Assembly (NCBI RefSeq): GCF_013415485.1
Contig: NZ_JACBXS010000008.1
Location: 1-64,000 of the forward strand
Source of the DNA: Rhabdonatronobacter sediminivivens
GTDB taxonomy: Bacteria > Pseudomonadota > Alphaproteobacteria > Rhodobacterales > Rhodobacteraceae
DNA length: 64,000 bases
Reading direction: 5' to 3'
Position numbers and translations under genes: made by a program. Positions 47,449-55,940 of this stretch are shown here, piece after piece. Position 1 is the first letter of the stretch; every line of letters begins with the position of its first letter. The notes beneath the pieces are model-generated. The model worked only from the letters and a program-made list of their open reading frames with translations. It was not told the DNA's origin and made no database searches.

Positions 47449-48344
47449 ACGGGCGGAAAGGCCGCCTGATCTGCGGCGACCTGCCGCAGCGCCCAGCGCA
47501 GAAAGGCCCGCAGGGGCGGGCGCTGCACTCCGGGGCGGGTCAGCAGGTAATAGCCCGTGGGGGCAGGGTCACGATACATCTCCTGCAACAGGCCGCAGGC
47601 GATATCGGCCGTGACAAAGGCATGGGCGGCCACCGCCAGCCCCTGCCCTGCGCGGGCCGCATCCAGCATCATGTTGCCCGGCAGATGGGTCAACCCGATG
47701 CCCTGCGCCCGGGTCACGCCGTTTCTGGCCAGAAAACGCGTGGCCTCGCTGGTTTCCAGCTCGGTCAGCCAGGGCAAATCCGCCAGCGCCGCCAGATCGC
47801 CCGCGCGCCGCGCGGCGATCAGTCCCGGCGCCCCCACCACCACCAGTGGCGAGGGCAGCAGCAGCTCGGCCTCCAGCCCCGGCCAGGAGCCGGTGCCATG
47901 GCGCACGGCCAGATCGAAGCCCCCCGGCTCCAACCGCCGCACTTTGGGCGTGGGGTCGATGACCAGGTCGATACCAGGGTGCTGAACGCGGAAGCTGCCC
48001 AGACGCGGCACCAGCCAGCCCGAGGCGAACATGGGCGTGGTGGTGATCTGCAGCGGACGCAGCGCATCGGCCTGGCCCAGTTCGGCCACCGCGGAGTGGA
48101 TGGCGCCGAACCCCTCGCGCAGGGCATCTGCCAGGCGATGACCATCGGCGGTGAGTTCCAGCGCACGCCCATGGCGCGACACCAGCGCCACGCCCAGCCG
48201 TTCCTCCAGCGCGCGGATCTGCTGGCTGATCGCGGCATGGGTGACACCGATCCGCGCCCCGGCCTGCGCCACGGAGCCGGTTTCGGCCCAGGCGGAAAAG
48301 GCGCGCAGTGCCGAAAGTGGCGGCATGTTGCGCCAGTCAATCAT
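47445..48344 (-). CDS. LysR family regulator, GcvA-like
   Basis: A 299-residue LysR-type protein of the GcvA-like subgroup. It starts with the helix-turn-helix (PPLSALRAFSAWAETGSVAQ, TAAIS-like HAAISQQIRALEERLGVALV) and continues with the substrate domain (FASGWLVPRLGSFRVQHPGI and DLAVRHGTGSWPGLEAELLL). The target is unknown. It is divergent from a very small gene with a good ribosome site, which may be its target. The start used is ATG at 48344; an internal ATG at 48326 is nearly as likely. Its stop codon overlaps an FNR box. Confidence 0.9.
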   Translation of the reverse strand: MIDWRNMPPLSALRAFSAWAETGSVAQAGARIGVTHAAISQQIRALEERLGVALVSRHGRALELTADGHRLADALREGFGAIHSAVAELGQADALRPLQITTTPMFASGWLVPRLGSFRVQHPGIDLVIDPTPKVRRLEPGGFDLAVRHGTGSWPGLEAELLLPSPLVVVGAPGLIAARRAGDLAALADLPWLTELETSEATRFLARNGVTRAQGIGLTHLPGNMMLDAARAGQGLAVAAHAFVTADIACGLLQEMYRDPAPTGYYLLTRPGVQRPPLRAFLRWALRQVAADQAAFPPV

Positions 48345-48448
48345 GTAAGCCTGGCTTTCATTTCTGAAATCTTCCTGACTGGGGCCCCGCATGCATGGCT
48401 GCTATTCATGGCGTACCACCAACGCCCCCGAAGGAACAGGAGAAAACC

Positions 48449-48562
48449 ATGTTAGCAGTTCTTGCAGACAGCCTTGCCCTGGCCACGCGCCGGGAACCTC
48501 AGCGCCCCACGGCGCAGCAGCCCCCGCTGAGCCGCAAACCGGCGGAGCCGAAGAACGCATGA
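48449..48562 (+). CDS. Very small protein (37 residues) divergent from a LysR gene
   Basis: MLAVLADSLALATRREPQRP begins a 37-residue reading frame ending in ...KPAEPKNA. AGGAG lies about six bases before the ATG, and a strong terminator follows within a few bases. The N-terminus is a short amphipathic helix; the rest is Pro, Gln and Arg rich. I do not recognise it. Because it is divergent from a GcvA-like regulator, it may be that regulator's target. It could also be a leader or an untranslated RNA. Confidence 0.5.
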   Translation: MLAVLADSLALATRREPQRPTAQQPPLSRKPAEPKNA

Positions 48563-48589
48563 AAAAACCGGCCCCCAACGGGGGCCGGT
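48562..48589 (-). terminator. Strong terminator of ccoNOQP
   Basis: On the minus strand ACCGGCCCCC and GGGGGCCGGT (48580-48589 and 48567-48576) form a perfect 10-bp stem with a 3-base loop. It is followed by six T (48567-48562). It lies about 27 bases after the ccoP stop and ends the ccoNOQP transcript. In the other direction it immediately follows the small 37-codon gene. Confidence 0.92.
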
Positions 48590-48615
48590 CACCACAAGGT
48601 CAGGCGCAGGCCGGA

Positions 48616-49536
48616 TTACTGGCCGCCGCCAAGCTGGTGCACATAGGCCGCCACGGCGCGGATTTCAGCCTCGCGCAGGCGGGTTTCGAAGCCCGGCATC
48701 ACCCCGAAGCGGCTGTAGTAAATGCTGTGGCGAATAGCCTCTTCGCTGCCGCCATAGAACCAGACCTGGTTGTTCAGCGCCGGGGCACCGAGTTCGTAAT
48801 CTCCCTCACCGCCGTCGCCGTGGCATGAGGCACAGTTCCACTCATACTCCTCGGCCCCGGCATCGGCCAAGGCCTCGTCATGGTCCTGACCGGACATGCG
48901 CAGGACGTAATGAGTGATCTCGGTGATCTCCTGATCATCCAGCAGGCCGTCGACCCCGAAGGCGGGCATCTGCGACCAGCGTGCCTCAGGGTAATCATCG
49001 TTGCGGATGCCCCAGGTGACGGTTGTGGTGATGTCCTCCATCGTTCCGCCCCAGAGCCAGGCGTCATTGAGCAGGTTCGGATAGCCTGCCGCCTGCACAC
49101 CCGCGCCCCCGGTGCCGTGGCACTGCGAACACTGGGCCGCAAACACCGACGCACCGGCGTTGACAGCGAAGCGATGCAGGTCCGGGTCCTCGCGGATGGC
49201 ATCAAGATCGGTTTCCACCAACTGGGCGAACCAGGTCTCGTTGCGGGCCTCGAACTCATCGATCTCGGCCGCGACATTGGCGCGCGAGGAATAGCCCAGC
49301 AGCCCCGAGGTCGCGCTCTGGATGCCCGGCCAGGCCGGATAGGCGATCCAGTATCCGACCGACCACACCACGGTGATCAGGAAGATCCAGACCCACCAGC
49401 GGGGCATGGGATTGTCGTATTCCTCGATCCCGTCCCAGCTGTGCCCGGTGGTGGGCGGATCCTGCTTCAGCTTGGACTGCGGGTCCGGATACTGACGCGA
49501 AGCGGGGGTAATCTTTTCCTTGGGATTGTCAGCCAT
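48616..49536 (-). CDS. ccoP: cbb3 oxidase dihaem cytochrome c subunit CcoP
   Basis: CcoP (306 residues) is the dihaem subunit that feeds electrons to CcoO. The N-terminal region contains the membrane helix (WVWIFLITVVWSVGYWIAYP) after a cytoplasmic stretch of about 45 residues. The two class I haem sites are CSQCH (about residue 134) and CASCH (about 235), each with its own domain. Its start codon overlaps the ccoQ stop (ATGA-type). A strong terminator follows the gene. Confidence 0.96.
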   Translation of the reverse strand: MADNPKEKITPASRQYPDPQSKLKQDPPTTGHSWDGIEEYDNPMPRWWVWIFLITVVWSVGYWIAYPAWPGIQSATSGLLGYSSRANVAAEIDEFEARNETWFAQLVETDLDAIREDPDLHRFAVNAGASVFAAQCSQCHGTGGAGVQAAGYPNLLNDAWLWGGTMEDITTTVTWGIRNDDYPEARWSQMPAFGVDGLLDDQEITEITHYVLRMSGQDHDEALADAGAEEYEWNCASCHGDGGEGDYELGAPALNNQVWFYGGSEEAIRHSIYYSRFGVMPGFETRLREAEIRAVAAYVHQLGGGQ

Positions 49537-49751
49537 CAGCGGGCCTCTTTCTCTGCGCGGCGATCATCGCTGCGCGGCGTCTCCGGGGGTGCCGGCTTGT
49601 CATCATTGCGAAAGATCATGTTCCTGGTCTCATCATGGACCTTCCTGGACCCGGGGCGGAAGATGAACACTACCACCCCGATGAAAAACAGGAACATGAA
49701 CAGAAGGTGCCAGCTGTCGGCAAATGTCCGAAGCCATGTATAGGTTTCCAT
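49536..49751 (-). CDS. ccoQ: cbb3 oxidase small subunit CcoQ
   Basis: CcoQ (71 residues) is a single-span membrane protein that stabilises the cbb3 complex and, in Rhodobacter, influences redox signalling. It has one helix (WHLLFMFLFFIGVVVFIF) preceded by METYTWLRTFADS and followed by a charged cytoplasmic tail rich in Asp and Arg. It lies 10 bases after ccoO and overlaps ccoP. Confidence 0.92.
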   Translation of the reverse strand: METYTWLRTFADSWHLLFMFLFFIGVVVFIFRPGSRKVHDETRNMIFRNDDKPAPPETPRSDDRRAEKEAR

Positions 49752-49761
49752 AACGCCCTCC

Positions 49762-50493
49762 TCAGCGGCTGGCCGCAGGCACGAAGGTTTCGAAATCCAC
49801 CAGCGTGCCCAGCATCTGCATATAGGCGATGATCGCGTCCATCTCGGTTACCTGGGGCTGGCCGTCGAAATTGCGCTGCTGCGCACCGGGGTAGCGGTCC
49901 ACCACACCGGGGTCACCATCGAGGTCCGCCTGGGCGAAGAAGTCGCTGACGGCGTTGTCCATCATCTCATCGTCATAGGGATGGCCCAGCACGCGATAGA
50001 CCCGCATGATGTCGCGCACATGTTCGGCATCCGATGTGCCCAGGGTGCGGTTCATCATGAAGCCATAGCTGGGCATGATCGATTCCGGCACCACCGACTG
50101 CGGGTCGATCATGTGCTGGACATGCCAGTCATCGCTGTAACGCCCGCCCAGACGCGCCAGATCCGGCCCCGTCCGCTTGGAGCCCCACTGGAACGGATGG
50201 TCATACATGGACTCGGCGGCCAGGCTGTAGTGGCCATAGCGTTCCACCTCGTCCCGCATGGGGCGGATCATCTGGCTGTGGCAGTTGTAGCACCCCTCGC
50301 GCAGGTAGATCTCGCGCCCGGCGATTTCCAGCGGCGAATAGGGGCGCACGCCTTCCACCTCCTCGATGGTGTTTTCCAGGTAGAACAAGGGCACGATCTG
50401 CACGATGCCCCCGATGGTGACCACCAGGAAGCTGAGGACCAGCAGCAGGGTGGCGTGCGTCTCGATCTTCTTGTGATGTCTGAAAATGCTCAT
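49762..50493 (-). CDS. ccoO: cbb3 oxidase monohaem cytochrome c subunit CcoO
   Basis: CcoO (243 residues) carries a single c-type haem at CYNCH (about residue 68) and is anchored by an N-terminal helix ([20 protein letters not shown]). The axial ligand region is around MPSYGFMM. It connects CcoP to CcoN. The start is the ATG at 50493; a GTG one codon earlier is not used because the SD spacing is better for the ATG. It follows ccoN by 10 bases. Confidence 0.96.
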   Translation of the reverse strand: MSIFRHHKKIETHATLLLVLSFLVVTIGGIVQIVPLFYLENTIEEVEGVRPYSPLEIAGREIYLREGCYNCHSQMIRPMRDEVERYGHYSLAAESMYDHPFQWGSKRTGPDLARLGGRYSDDWHVQHMIDPQSVVPESIMPSYGFMMNRTLGTSDAEHVRDIMRVYRVLGHPYDDEMMDNAVSDFFAQADLDGDPGVVDRYPGAQQRNFDGQPQVTEMDAIIAYMQMLGTLVDFETFVPAASR

Positions 50494-50503
50494 CACGCCC
50501 TCC

Positions 50504-52105
50504 TTATTCAGCGGCCACGGCAGCGGTGGCCGGCTTGCGCTCGGCCGTGCTGGTGACGGTTTTCCACAGGTTGTAGCACATGATGATCGCCCCCAGCAGG
50601 AACATCAGCCCGCCCAGCGTGCGCACCACATACATCGGGAACTTGGCGGCCACGGTGTCGGCGAAGGAGTTCACCAGGAAGCCCTGCGCATCAACCTCGC
50701 GCCACATCAGCCCCTCCATGATGCCGGTCACCCACATCGAGGCCGCGTAAAGCACGATCCCCAGCGTGGCGAGCCAGAAGTGCCAGCTGACCAGCCGCAG
50801 CGAATACAGCCCTTCGCGCTGCCACAACTTCGGCACCAGGTAGTAGAGCGCGCCGAAGGTGATCATGCCGTTCCAGCCCAGCGCGCCCGAATGCACGTGC
50901 CCGACGGTCCAGTCGGTGTAATGGCTCAGCGCGTTGACGGTCTTGATGGACATCATCGGCCCTTCGAAGGTGGCCATGCCGTAGAAGCCCACGGCGACCA
51001 CCATCATCCGGATCACCGGATCGGTGCGCAGCTTGTCCCAGGCGCCCGAGAGCGTCATCAGCCCGTTGATCATGCCGCCCCAGGACGGCATCCACAGCAT
51101 GATGGAAAAGGTCATACCCAGCGTCTGCGCCCAGTCCGGCAGCGCGGTGTAATGCAGATGGTGCGGACCGGCCCAGATATACAGGAAGATCAGCGCCCAG
51201 AAGTGCACGATCGACAGCTTGTAGCTGTAGACCGGACGCTCGGCCTGCTTGGGGATGAAGTAATACATCATGCCCAGGAAGCCTGCGGTCAGGAAGAAGC
51301 CCACGGCGTTGTGGCCATACCACCACTGGATCATGGCAGATTGCACACCGGACCACAGGGGCACGGATTTCGAACCGAAGACCGACACCGGGATCGACAC
51401 GTTGTTGACGATATGCAGCATCGCCACAGTGACGATGAACGCCATGTAGAACCAGTTGGCCACGTAGATATGCGGCTCACGCCGATTGATGATCGTGCCC
51501 ATGAAGACCAGCAGGAACGCCACCCAGACGATGGTCAGCCACAGGTCCGTCAGCCATTCGGGTTCGGCATATTCATTGCCCTGGGTAGAGCCCAGCACGT
51601 AACCCGTTGCCGCCATCACGATGAAGAGCTGATAGCCCCAGAACACGAACCAGGCCAGATTCCCCCCCCAGAGCCGCGCCGCCGAGGTCCGCTGCACCAC
51701 ATAGAAGGCCGTTGCAATCAGCGCGTTACCCCCAAATGCGAAAATCACCGCCGAGGTATGCAGCGGGCGCAACCGGCCAAAATTCAGATAGCCCTGTGCC
51801 CAGTCGAAATTCAGCTGCGGCCAGGTCAGCTGCGCGGCAATGAAAACGCCCGCGGCAAACCCGATGACGCCCCAGAATGCCGTCGCAATGACGCCCGCGC
51901 GCACGACGCCATCCATGTATTCATTGGGATTGTGTACCGGCGCAGGTTCACCGACACGGCGAATCTGCCACAGGAACAGGCCCGCTGCAGTCAGGAAAAT
52001 GATGATGGCGTGGACCAAATAGGCCAGATCGCGCGCGAAATTGGCTGCAATCGCGGCAAAAACCACGATCACGCCAAGCACGATCAGCTTAACGTAATCC
52101 CACAT
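50504..52105 (-). CDS. ccoN: cbb3-type cytochrome c oxidase subunit I CcoN
   Basis: CcoN (533 residues) is the catalytic subunit with low-spin haem b, haem b3 and CuB. The histidine ligands are in [12 protein letters not shown] (low-spin haem), [15 protein letters not shown] (CuB), [14 protein letters not shown] (CuB pair) and [19 protein letters not shown] (haems b3 and b). About twelve to fourteen membrane helices are present. It reduces oxygen to water with high affinity. It heads ccoNOQP and is divergent from a universal stress gene; the shared gap has an FNR box. Confidence 0.97.
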   Translation of the reverse strand: MWDYVKLIVLGVIVVFAAIAANFARDLAYLVHAIIIFLTAAGLFLWQIRRVGEPAPVHNPNEYMDGVVRAGVIATAFWGVIGFAAGVFIAAQLTWPQLNFDWAQGYLNFGRLRPLHTSAVIFAFGGNALIATAFYVVQRTSAARLWGGNLAWFVFWGYQLFIVMAATGYVLGSTQGNEYAEPEWLTDLWLTIVWVAFLLVFMGTIINRREPHIYVANWFYMAFIVTVAMLHIVNNVSIPVSVFGSKSVPLWSGVQSAMIQWWYGHNAVGFFLTAGFLGMMYYFIPKQAERPVYSYKLSIVHFWALIFLYIWAGPHHLHYTALPDWAQTLGMTFSIMLWMPSWGGMINGLMTLSGAWDKLRTDPVIRMMVVAVGFYGMATFEGPMMSIKTVNALSHYTDWTVGHVHSGALGWNGMITFGALYYLVPKLWQREGLYSLRLVSWHFWLATLGIVLYAASMWVTGIMEGLMWREVDAQGFLVNSFADTVAAKFPMYVVRTLGGLMFLLGAIIMCYNLWKTVTSTAERKPATAAVAAE

Positions 52106-52198
52106 GTTGTGTGTCCCTTTTTGGTGCCGGCACAATTCACTGCGCCGAAAACTTGTCTCGCACGGTCGCCTTCTGGCATGACAAGGGTGTTGGACACT

Positions 52199-52212
52199 TT
52201 GATTCAGGTCAA
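52199..52212. promoter_or_regulatory. FNR-type box between ccoN and the universal stress gene
   Basis: TTGATTCAGGTCAA is a near-consensus FNR dyad. Its centre is about 100 bases from the ccoN start and about 106 bases from the stress gene start. If it acts as a class II site in both directions, transcripts would begin near 52164 (leader about 59 bases) and near 52247 (leader about 65 bases). One site could therefore activate both genes. Confidence 0.85.
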
Positions 52213-52311
52213 GTTGAATAGCGCCCAGACCTTGCGCCAAATCAACGCAACATGGCCGGTTTCGTCTAGACTGAAGCCTTGGAACACCAGCCAGACCGGG
52301 AGGATACGGCC

Positions 52312-53151
52312 TTGCCCTACAAGTCCCTGACCATGTTTTTTGCAGCCGAGCCGGGCATGCGCACGGCGGTTGACGCCGCTGTCAGCTTCGCGCGACTGCA
52401 TGACGCGCATCTGGATGTCTGCTGTCTGGGGGTGGACAATACCCAGGCCGCGGGCTTCTACGCCGGTGCCCCGGCCATGATCTATCAGGAAGCCCTGGAC
52501 CAGGCCCGCGCCGAGGCGGAGGCGCTGGAGGCCAAGGCCCGCGATCAGTTGCGCAATGCCGATATCCGCTGGTCCACTGACAGCGCGGTGGTGACCCTGG
52601 GGGGCGTGGCGTCCTTTGTGGGGCTGAAGGCGCGGTTTTCGGACCTGGTGCTGATGCCGCGCCCCTATGGCAATCAGCGCGGCATCAACGATGAGGCGAT
52701 GATCGAATCCGCCCTGTTCGACGGTCAGGCCGCGGTGTTGGTGCTGCCCGAAGGGATGGACCGGATTGACAGCTTCGACCGGATTGTCCTGGCCTGGAAC
52801 CAGAGCAACGAAGCCCTGCGCGCCGCGCGCCGGTCACTGCCGCTGCTCAAAGCCGCCGATCACGTCAGCATCGCCATCATCGACCCGCCGACCCATGGGC
52901 CGGAACGCTCGGACCCCGGTGGATTGCTGACGCAGATGCTGTCACGCCATGGCGTCCGGGCCGAGGTATCGGTGCTGGCGAGGACCATGCCCTCGGTCAG
53001 TGACACGCTGATGCGCCACATGGACGATCAGCAGGCCGATCTGCTGGTGATGGGCGCCTATGGCCACTCTCGCCTGCGCGAGGCGATCCTGGGCGGGGCC
53101 ACCCGTGACATGCTGGAAAAGCTGAAAACCCCGGTTTTCATGGCACATTGA
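52312..53151 (+). CDS. Universal stress protein (UspA family)
   Basis: A 279-residue protein with a C-terminal UspA domain (about residues 150-279): it contains [20 protein letters not shown] and the nucleotide-binding end [20 protein letters not shown]. The N-terminal half has a second, more diverged Usp-like unit. The start is a TTG with GGAGG eight bases upstream; an ATG 33 bases upstream is poorer. It is divergent from ccoN and shares the FNR box, so induction in low oxygen is likely. Homologues next to fnr or cbb3 genes are known in related bacteria. Confidence 0.9.
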   Translation: MPYKSLTMFFAAEPGMRTAVDAAVSFARLHDAHLDVCCLGVDNTQAAGFYAGAPAMIYQEALDQARAEAEALEAKARDQLRNADIRWSTDSAVVTLGGVASFVGLKARFSDLVLMPRPYGNQRGINDEAMIESALFDGQAAVLVLPEGMDRIDSFDRIVLAWNQSNEALRAARRSLPLLKAADHVSIAIIDPPTHGPERSDPGGLLTQMLSRHGVRAEVSVLARTMPSVSDTLMRHMDDQQADLLVMGAYGHSRLREAILGGATRDMLEKLKTPVFMAH

Positions 53152-53203
53152 CCCTGCGGGCGTGCGCGTGTCGCACGCCCGGCTTCGCGCCCGGTCCTTC
53201 AAG

Positions 53204-53260
53204 CCCGGTGTTCAGGCCCGGTGTTCAGGCCCGGTGTTCAGGCCCGGTGTTCAGGCCCGC
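53204..53260. repeat. 13-bp tandem repeat, four copies
   Basis: The unit CCCGGTGTTCAGG occurs four times in a row without mismatch (53204-53255), followed by part of a fifth. The stop codon of the methyltransferase gene (minus strand) lies in the fourth unit, so the repeat covers its last codons and 3' UTR. Such arrays often change copy number by slippage. Confidence 0.92.
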
Positions 53261-53967
53261 TTGCGCAACAGGAATACGGCCCGGCGGCGCCCTTCGCGCT
53301 GCGCGCGGCGTCCCTGCTTGTTGGTCGTGGTGTCGTCCAGCACCTCGAACCCTGCCGTGTTGAACATGGCCACCAGATCATCAAGATGCAGGCTGTCGCG
53401 CATGGGCTTGCCCTCGGCGGGCCAGACGGTGGGCCGGGTGGAAATGCCCATCTCGATGATCGCATGTTCGCGCGTCACCCGCGCCATTTCGGCCAGCGAC
53501 TGCTTTGCCAGACCAAACGGCAGCACATGGCGCAAGAAGCGCGTGCTGACCACCAGATCGAACTGCCCGTCCGCGTAGGGCAGTTGCGTTGCATCGCCGT
53601 GATCAAGCGTTACCGCCAGACCCAGTTCCTCGGCCCGCTTGCGCGTTTCGCCCAGCATCTCATGCGAGGCATCGAACCCCGTCGCCTGATGCCCGCGGTC
53701 CTTGTAGAGCGGCAAGTATCGGCCCGTCCCCACGGGGACATCCAGAACACACAGCTCACGCGGCAGGCGCTCCAGATAAGCCTCCACCGCTGCCTGTTCC
53801 CGCTGCCAGCGCTTGGACCCCGCACGCTCGGCATCATAGAGCGCGGCCATATCGCCATAGTAGATATCACCCTTCGGCGGGTTGCCCTGGAACAGCTTGC
53901 GCAGTGCCCAGCGCAGCCGTGGGATTCGCACCTTCAGGAAACTCAGAGAGAGATTGCGCGCAACCAT
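53251..53967 (-). CDS. Class I SAM-dependent methyltransferase
   Basis: A 238-residue methyltransferase. The SAM-binding motif I is CVLDVPVGTGRYLPLYKDRG (about residue 83), followed by TGFDASHEMLG, LDHGDATQLPYADGQFDLV and the C-terminal EMGISTRPT. The substrate is unknown; small-molecule or lipid methylation is likely. The start is chosen at MVARNLSLSF, with GGAAG six bases upstream; an ATG four codons earlier exists. The stop codon lies inside a 13-bp tandem repeat. It is divergent from a WaaP-like kinase gene. Confidence 0.85.
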   Translation of the reverse strand: MVARNLSLSFLKVRIPRLRWALRKLFQGNPPKGDIYYGDMAALYDAERAGSKRWQREQAAVEAYLERLPRELCVLDVPVGTGRYLPLYKDRGHQATGFDASHEMLGETRKRAEELGLAVTLDHGDATQLPYADGQFDLVVSTRFLRHVLPFGLAKQSLAEMARVTREHAIIEMGISTRPTVWPAEGKPMRDSLHLDDLVAMFNTAGFEVLDDTTTNKQGRRAQREGRRRAVFLLRKRA

Positions 53968-54139
53968 GACCACTTCCATTGTCCATAATGCGACTGCATC
54001 ACCCCGGACAGGATATCTGCAGGATCGCCGTTCAGGCGCCGCGATACACCTCTGCGGGCGGCACATCAAGTTTTCAGCATTCCCATCGCGACACCAAACT
54101 GTTACAAACAGGCCGGTTTTTCCCTTGCATGAGTTTCCA

Positions 54140-55012
54140 ATGGCCAAGCGACATGTTGATGAAATCCTGACCGTATCCGCGCTGAAGCTGGAACAAGGCG
54201 TTCAGAACGTGCGGAAAAATCACCCCGATGCGCGGGTGACCAAACTGGTCGTGGGCAAACATGTCTACTGGATGAAGCAAAGCGAACGCCATGAAACCGT
54301 CAAGAAGCGCCTGCGCAAAGGCTGCGGCACCGAAGCCCTGCGTCGGGAGCGCGCGAACCTGAAAGAACTGGCCGCGCGGGGCGTGCCGGTACCCGATGTC
54401 GTCGCCTTTGATGACGATTACCTGGTCATTGCCGACTGCGGTCTGACCCTGAATGACCTGTTCCTGTCCCCCGATTACCGTGGAGAAGATGGTGTGCGCG
54501 CGTTTTTCGAAGCCGGGCGCGCGCTGGCAAAGCTGCATGGCCAGGGGCTGGCGCTGGGGCGGGGAAAGGCCAAGGATTTCTGCTGGGACGGGCAGACGGT
54601 CCGTTTCATCGACCTTGAGGAATCGCCCGCTGCCTTTGATCCGCAGAGCAACGGGCGCACGAACCTGGTCAATTTTGTCTTTCACACCTTTTTCGCGGCG
54701 TTCCAGTTGCAGCGCGATGTCTATGCCGAAGCACGCGCCTTCCTGCGCGGATACGCTGCCGATGGCAGCGATGCAACGCGCCAGACGCTTGAATGCGCCT
54801 CCAGATGGGCGCGGCGGCGCTGGTGGATGGCTGCACTCAGCATTCCGGTGGGCTTCCTGCGGCCGCTGGGCCGCGCGCCGGATTTCAAAGCCACAGCGCC
54901 AACACTGATCCTTCTGGCCTATCCTGTACCGGACCGCCCCGAGGCATTCGCCACTGTGCCGCAACTGGCCGAGGCAATGCCGTCAAGACAGCCCACCAAG
55001 GCTGCACGCTGA
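54140..55012 (+). CDS. Lipopolysaccharide kinase (WaaP/InaA-like) family protein
   Basis: A 290-residue protein resembling the RIO/WaaP-like protein kinases. N-lobe: VTKLVVGKHVYWMKQSERHE with LRRERANLKELAARGVPVPD. C-lobe: LHGQGLALGRGKAKDFCWDG then VRFIDLEESPAAFDP, where the D in FIDLEE would be the metal ligand. These enzymes phosphorylate sugars in the LPS core or small molecules. A C-terminal segment after residue 220 has a hydrophobic helix. The neighbouring methyltransferase is divergent from it. The substrate is unknown. Confidence 0.8.
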   Translation: MAKRHVDEILTVSALKLEQGVQNVRKNHPDARVTKLVVGKHVYWMKQSERHETVKKRLRKGCGTEALRRERANLKELAARGVPVPDVVAFDDDYLVIADCGLTLNDLFLSPDYRGEDGVRAFFEAGRALAKLHGQGLALGRGKAKDFCWDGQTVRFIDLEESPAAFDPQSNGRTNLVNFVFHTFFAAFQLQRDVYAEARAFLRGYAADGSDATRQTLECASRWARRRWWMAALSIPVGFLRPLGRAPDFKATAPTLILLAYPVPDRPEAFATVPQLAEAMPSRQPTKAAR

Positions 55013-55134
55013 CCTGATCGGGCGCGGTCTGTCAGCCATCTGTCAGCCAGGAACACCCGTTGCGCAGTCACATTATGGCGCGCGTCCCGCCTGCAGGACC
55101 CCGGCAGGCGGGTCACACGGGCACTGCCCCGGGC

Positions 55135-55887
55135 TCAGACCAGGAACCCGCCGTCCGTGTCATCGCCGGTTTCCTCCAGCAGCCGGTCGAAATCCGGCAC
55201 GGTGATCTGGCGCTTGCCGCGGATTTCAATGATCCCGTCCTTGCGCAGGGCCGAGATCTGGCGGCTGACGGTCTCCAGCGTCAGACCCAGATATTCGGAC
55301 ATGGCCTCACGGGTCAGGGGCAGTTCGAAGCTGATCACGCCCTCAGGCTCGCGCAGTTGCAGCGACGCATCGCGCCGGGCCAGAATGGCCAGCAGGCTGG
55401 CTATCTTCTCCCGCGCGGTCTTGCGCCCCAGAAGCAGCATCCATTCCCGCGCCGCGTCCAGTTCATCCAGTGTCATTTCCAGCAGCCGCTGCCCGATATG
55501 CGGGGTGCGCAGCATCATCTCCTCGAAGGGTTTCTTGCGGAAACAGCACATGACCACATCGGTGGTGGCGGTGACATCATAGGGCGCGGTCTCTCGCCCG
55601 GGGCGGCCCACGAAATCCGAGGGCAGCAGCAGGCCGACCATCTGGCGGCGCCCGTCTTCCATCGTCTGGGTCAGCGTGGCGATCCCGGTGACAACCGAGG
55701 CCACGAAATCCATCCGGTCGGCAGACCAGGCAATCACTTGCCCCGCCTGATAACTGCGGTAAAACTTGATCTCTTCCAGCTGCACGAGTTCTTCATCGTC
55801 GCAGCGGGCGCAGACAGCGCGGTGACGGATGGGACAGTCGCCGCAACTTTGTGGTCCGGTCTTTGGGATGGAGACTGTGCGGTTCAT
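55135..55887 (-). CDS. fnrL: Oxygen-sensing regulator FnrL (Crp/Fnr family)
   Basis: A 250-residue Fnr protein with the [4Fe-4S] cysteine cluster CxxCx7CxxC at C15, C18, C26 and C29, and a further cysteine pair near residue 113 (VVMCCFRKKPF). The cNMP-like sensor domain covers residues ~35-150, and the DNA-recognition helix is in LTREAMSEYLGLTLETVSRQ. FnrL activates genes for low-oxygen respiration and haem synthesis in Rhodobacter. An FNR box overlaps the region just upstream of its own start, so autoregulation is likely. It is divergent from hemN. Confidence 0.95.
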   Translation of the reverse strand: MNRTVSIPKTGPQSCGDCPIRHRAVCARCDDEELVQLEEIKFYRSYQAGQVIAWSADRMDFVASVVTGIATLTQTMEDGRRQMVGLLLPSDFVGRPGRETAPYDVTATTDVVMCCFRKKPFEEMMLRTPHIGQRLLEMTLDELDAAREWMLLLGRKTAREKIASLLAILARRDASLQLREPEGVISFELPLTREAMSEYLGLTLETVSRQISALRKDGIIEIRGKRQITVPDFDRLLEETGDDTDGGFLV

Positions 55888-55892
55888 GTCGA

Positions 55893-55906
55893 TTGATCTG
55901 TGTCAA
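55893..55906. promoter_or_regulatory. FNR-type box between fnrL and hemN
   Basis: TTGATCTGTGTCAA is a good FNR dyad. It begins only six bases upstream of the fnrL start, so binding would block fnrL expression. Its centre is 41 bases from the first base of hemN, exactly where class II activation would place the transcript start at the hemN ATG. Confidence 0.82.
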
Positions 55907-55940
55907 GGAAACTTCGGATTTAGCGTTACACATTAGGCAA

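Noticed and set aside
53204..53255. CRISPR array
   Set aside because: The units are only 13 bases, directly joined, and there are no unique spacers or cas genes.
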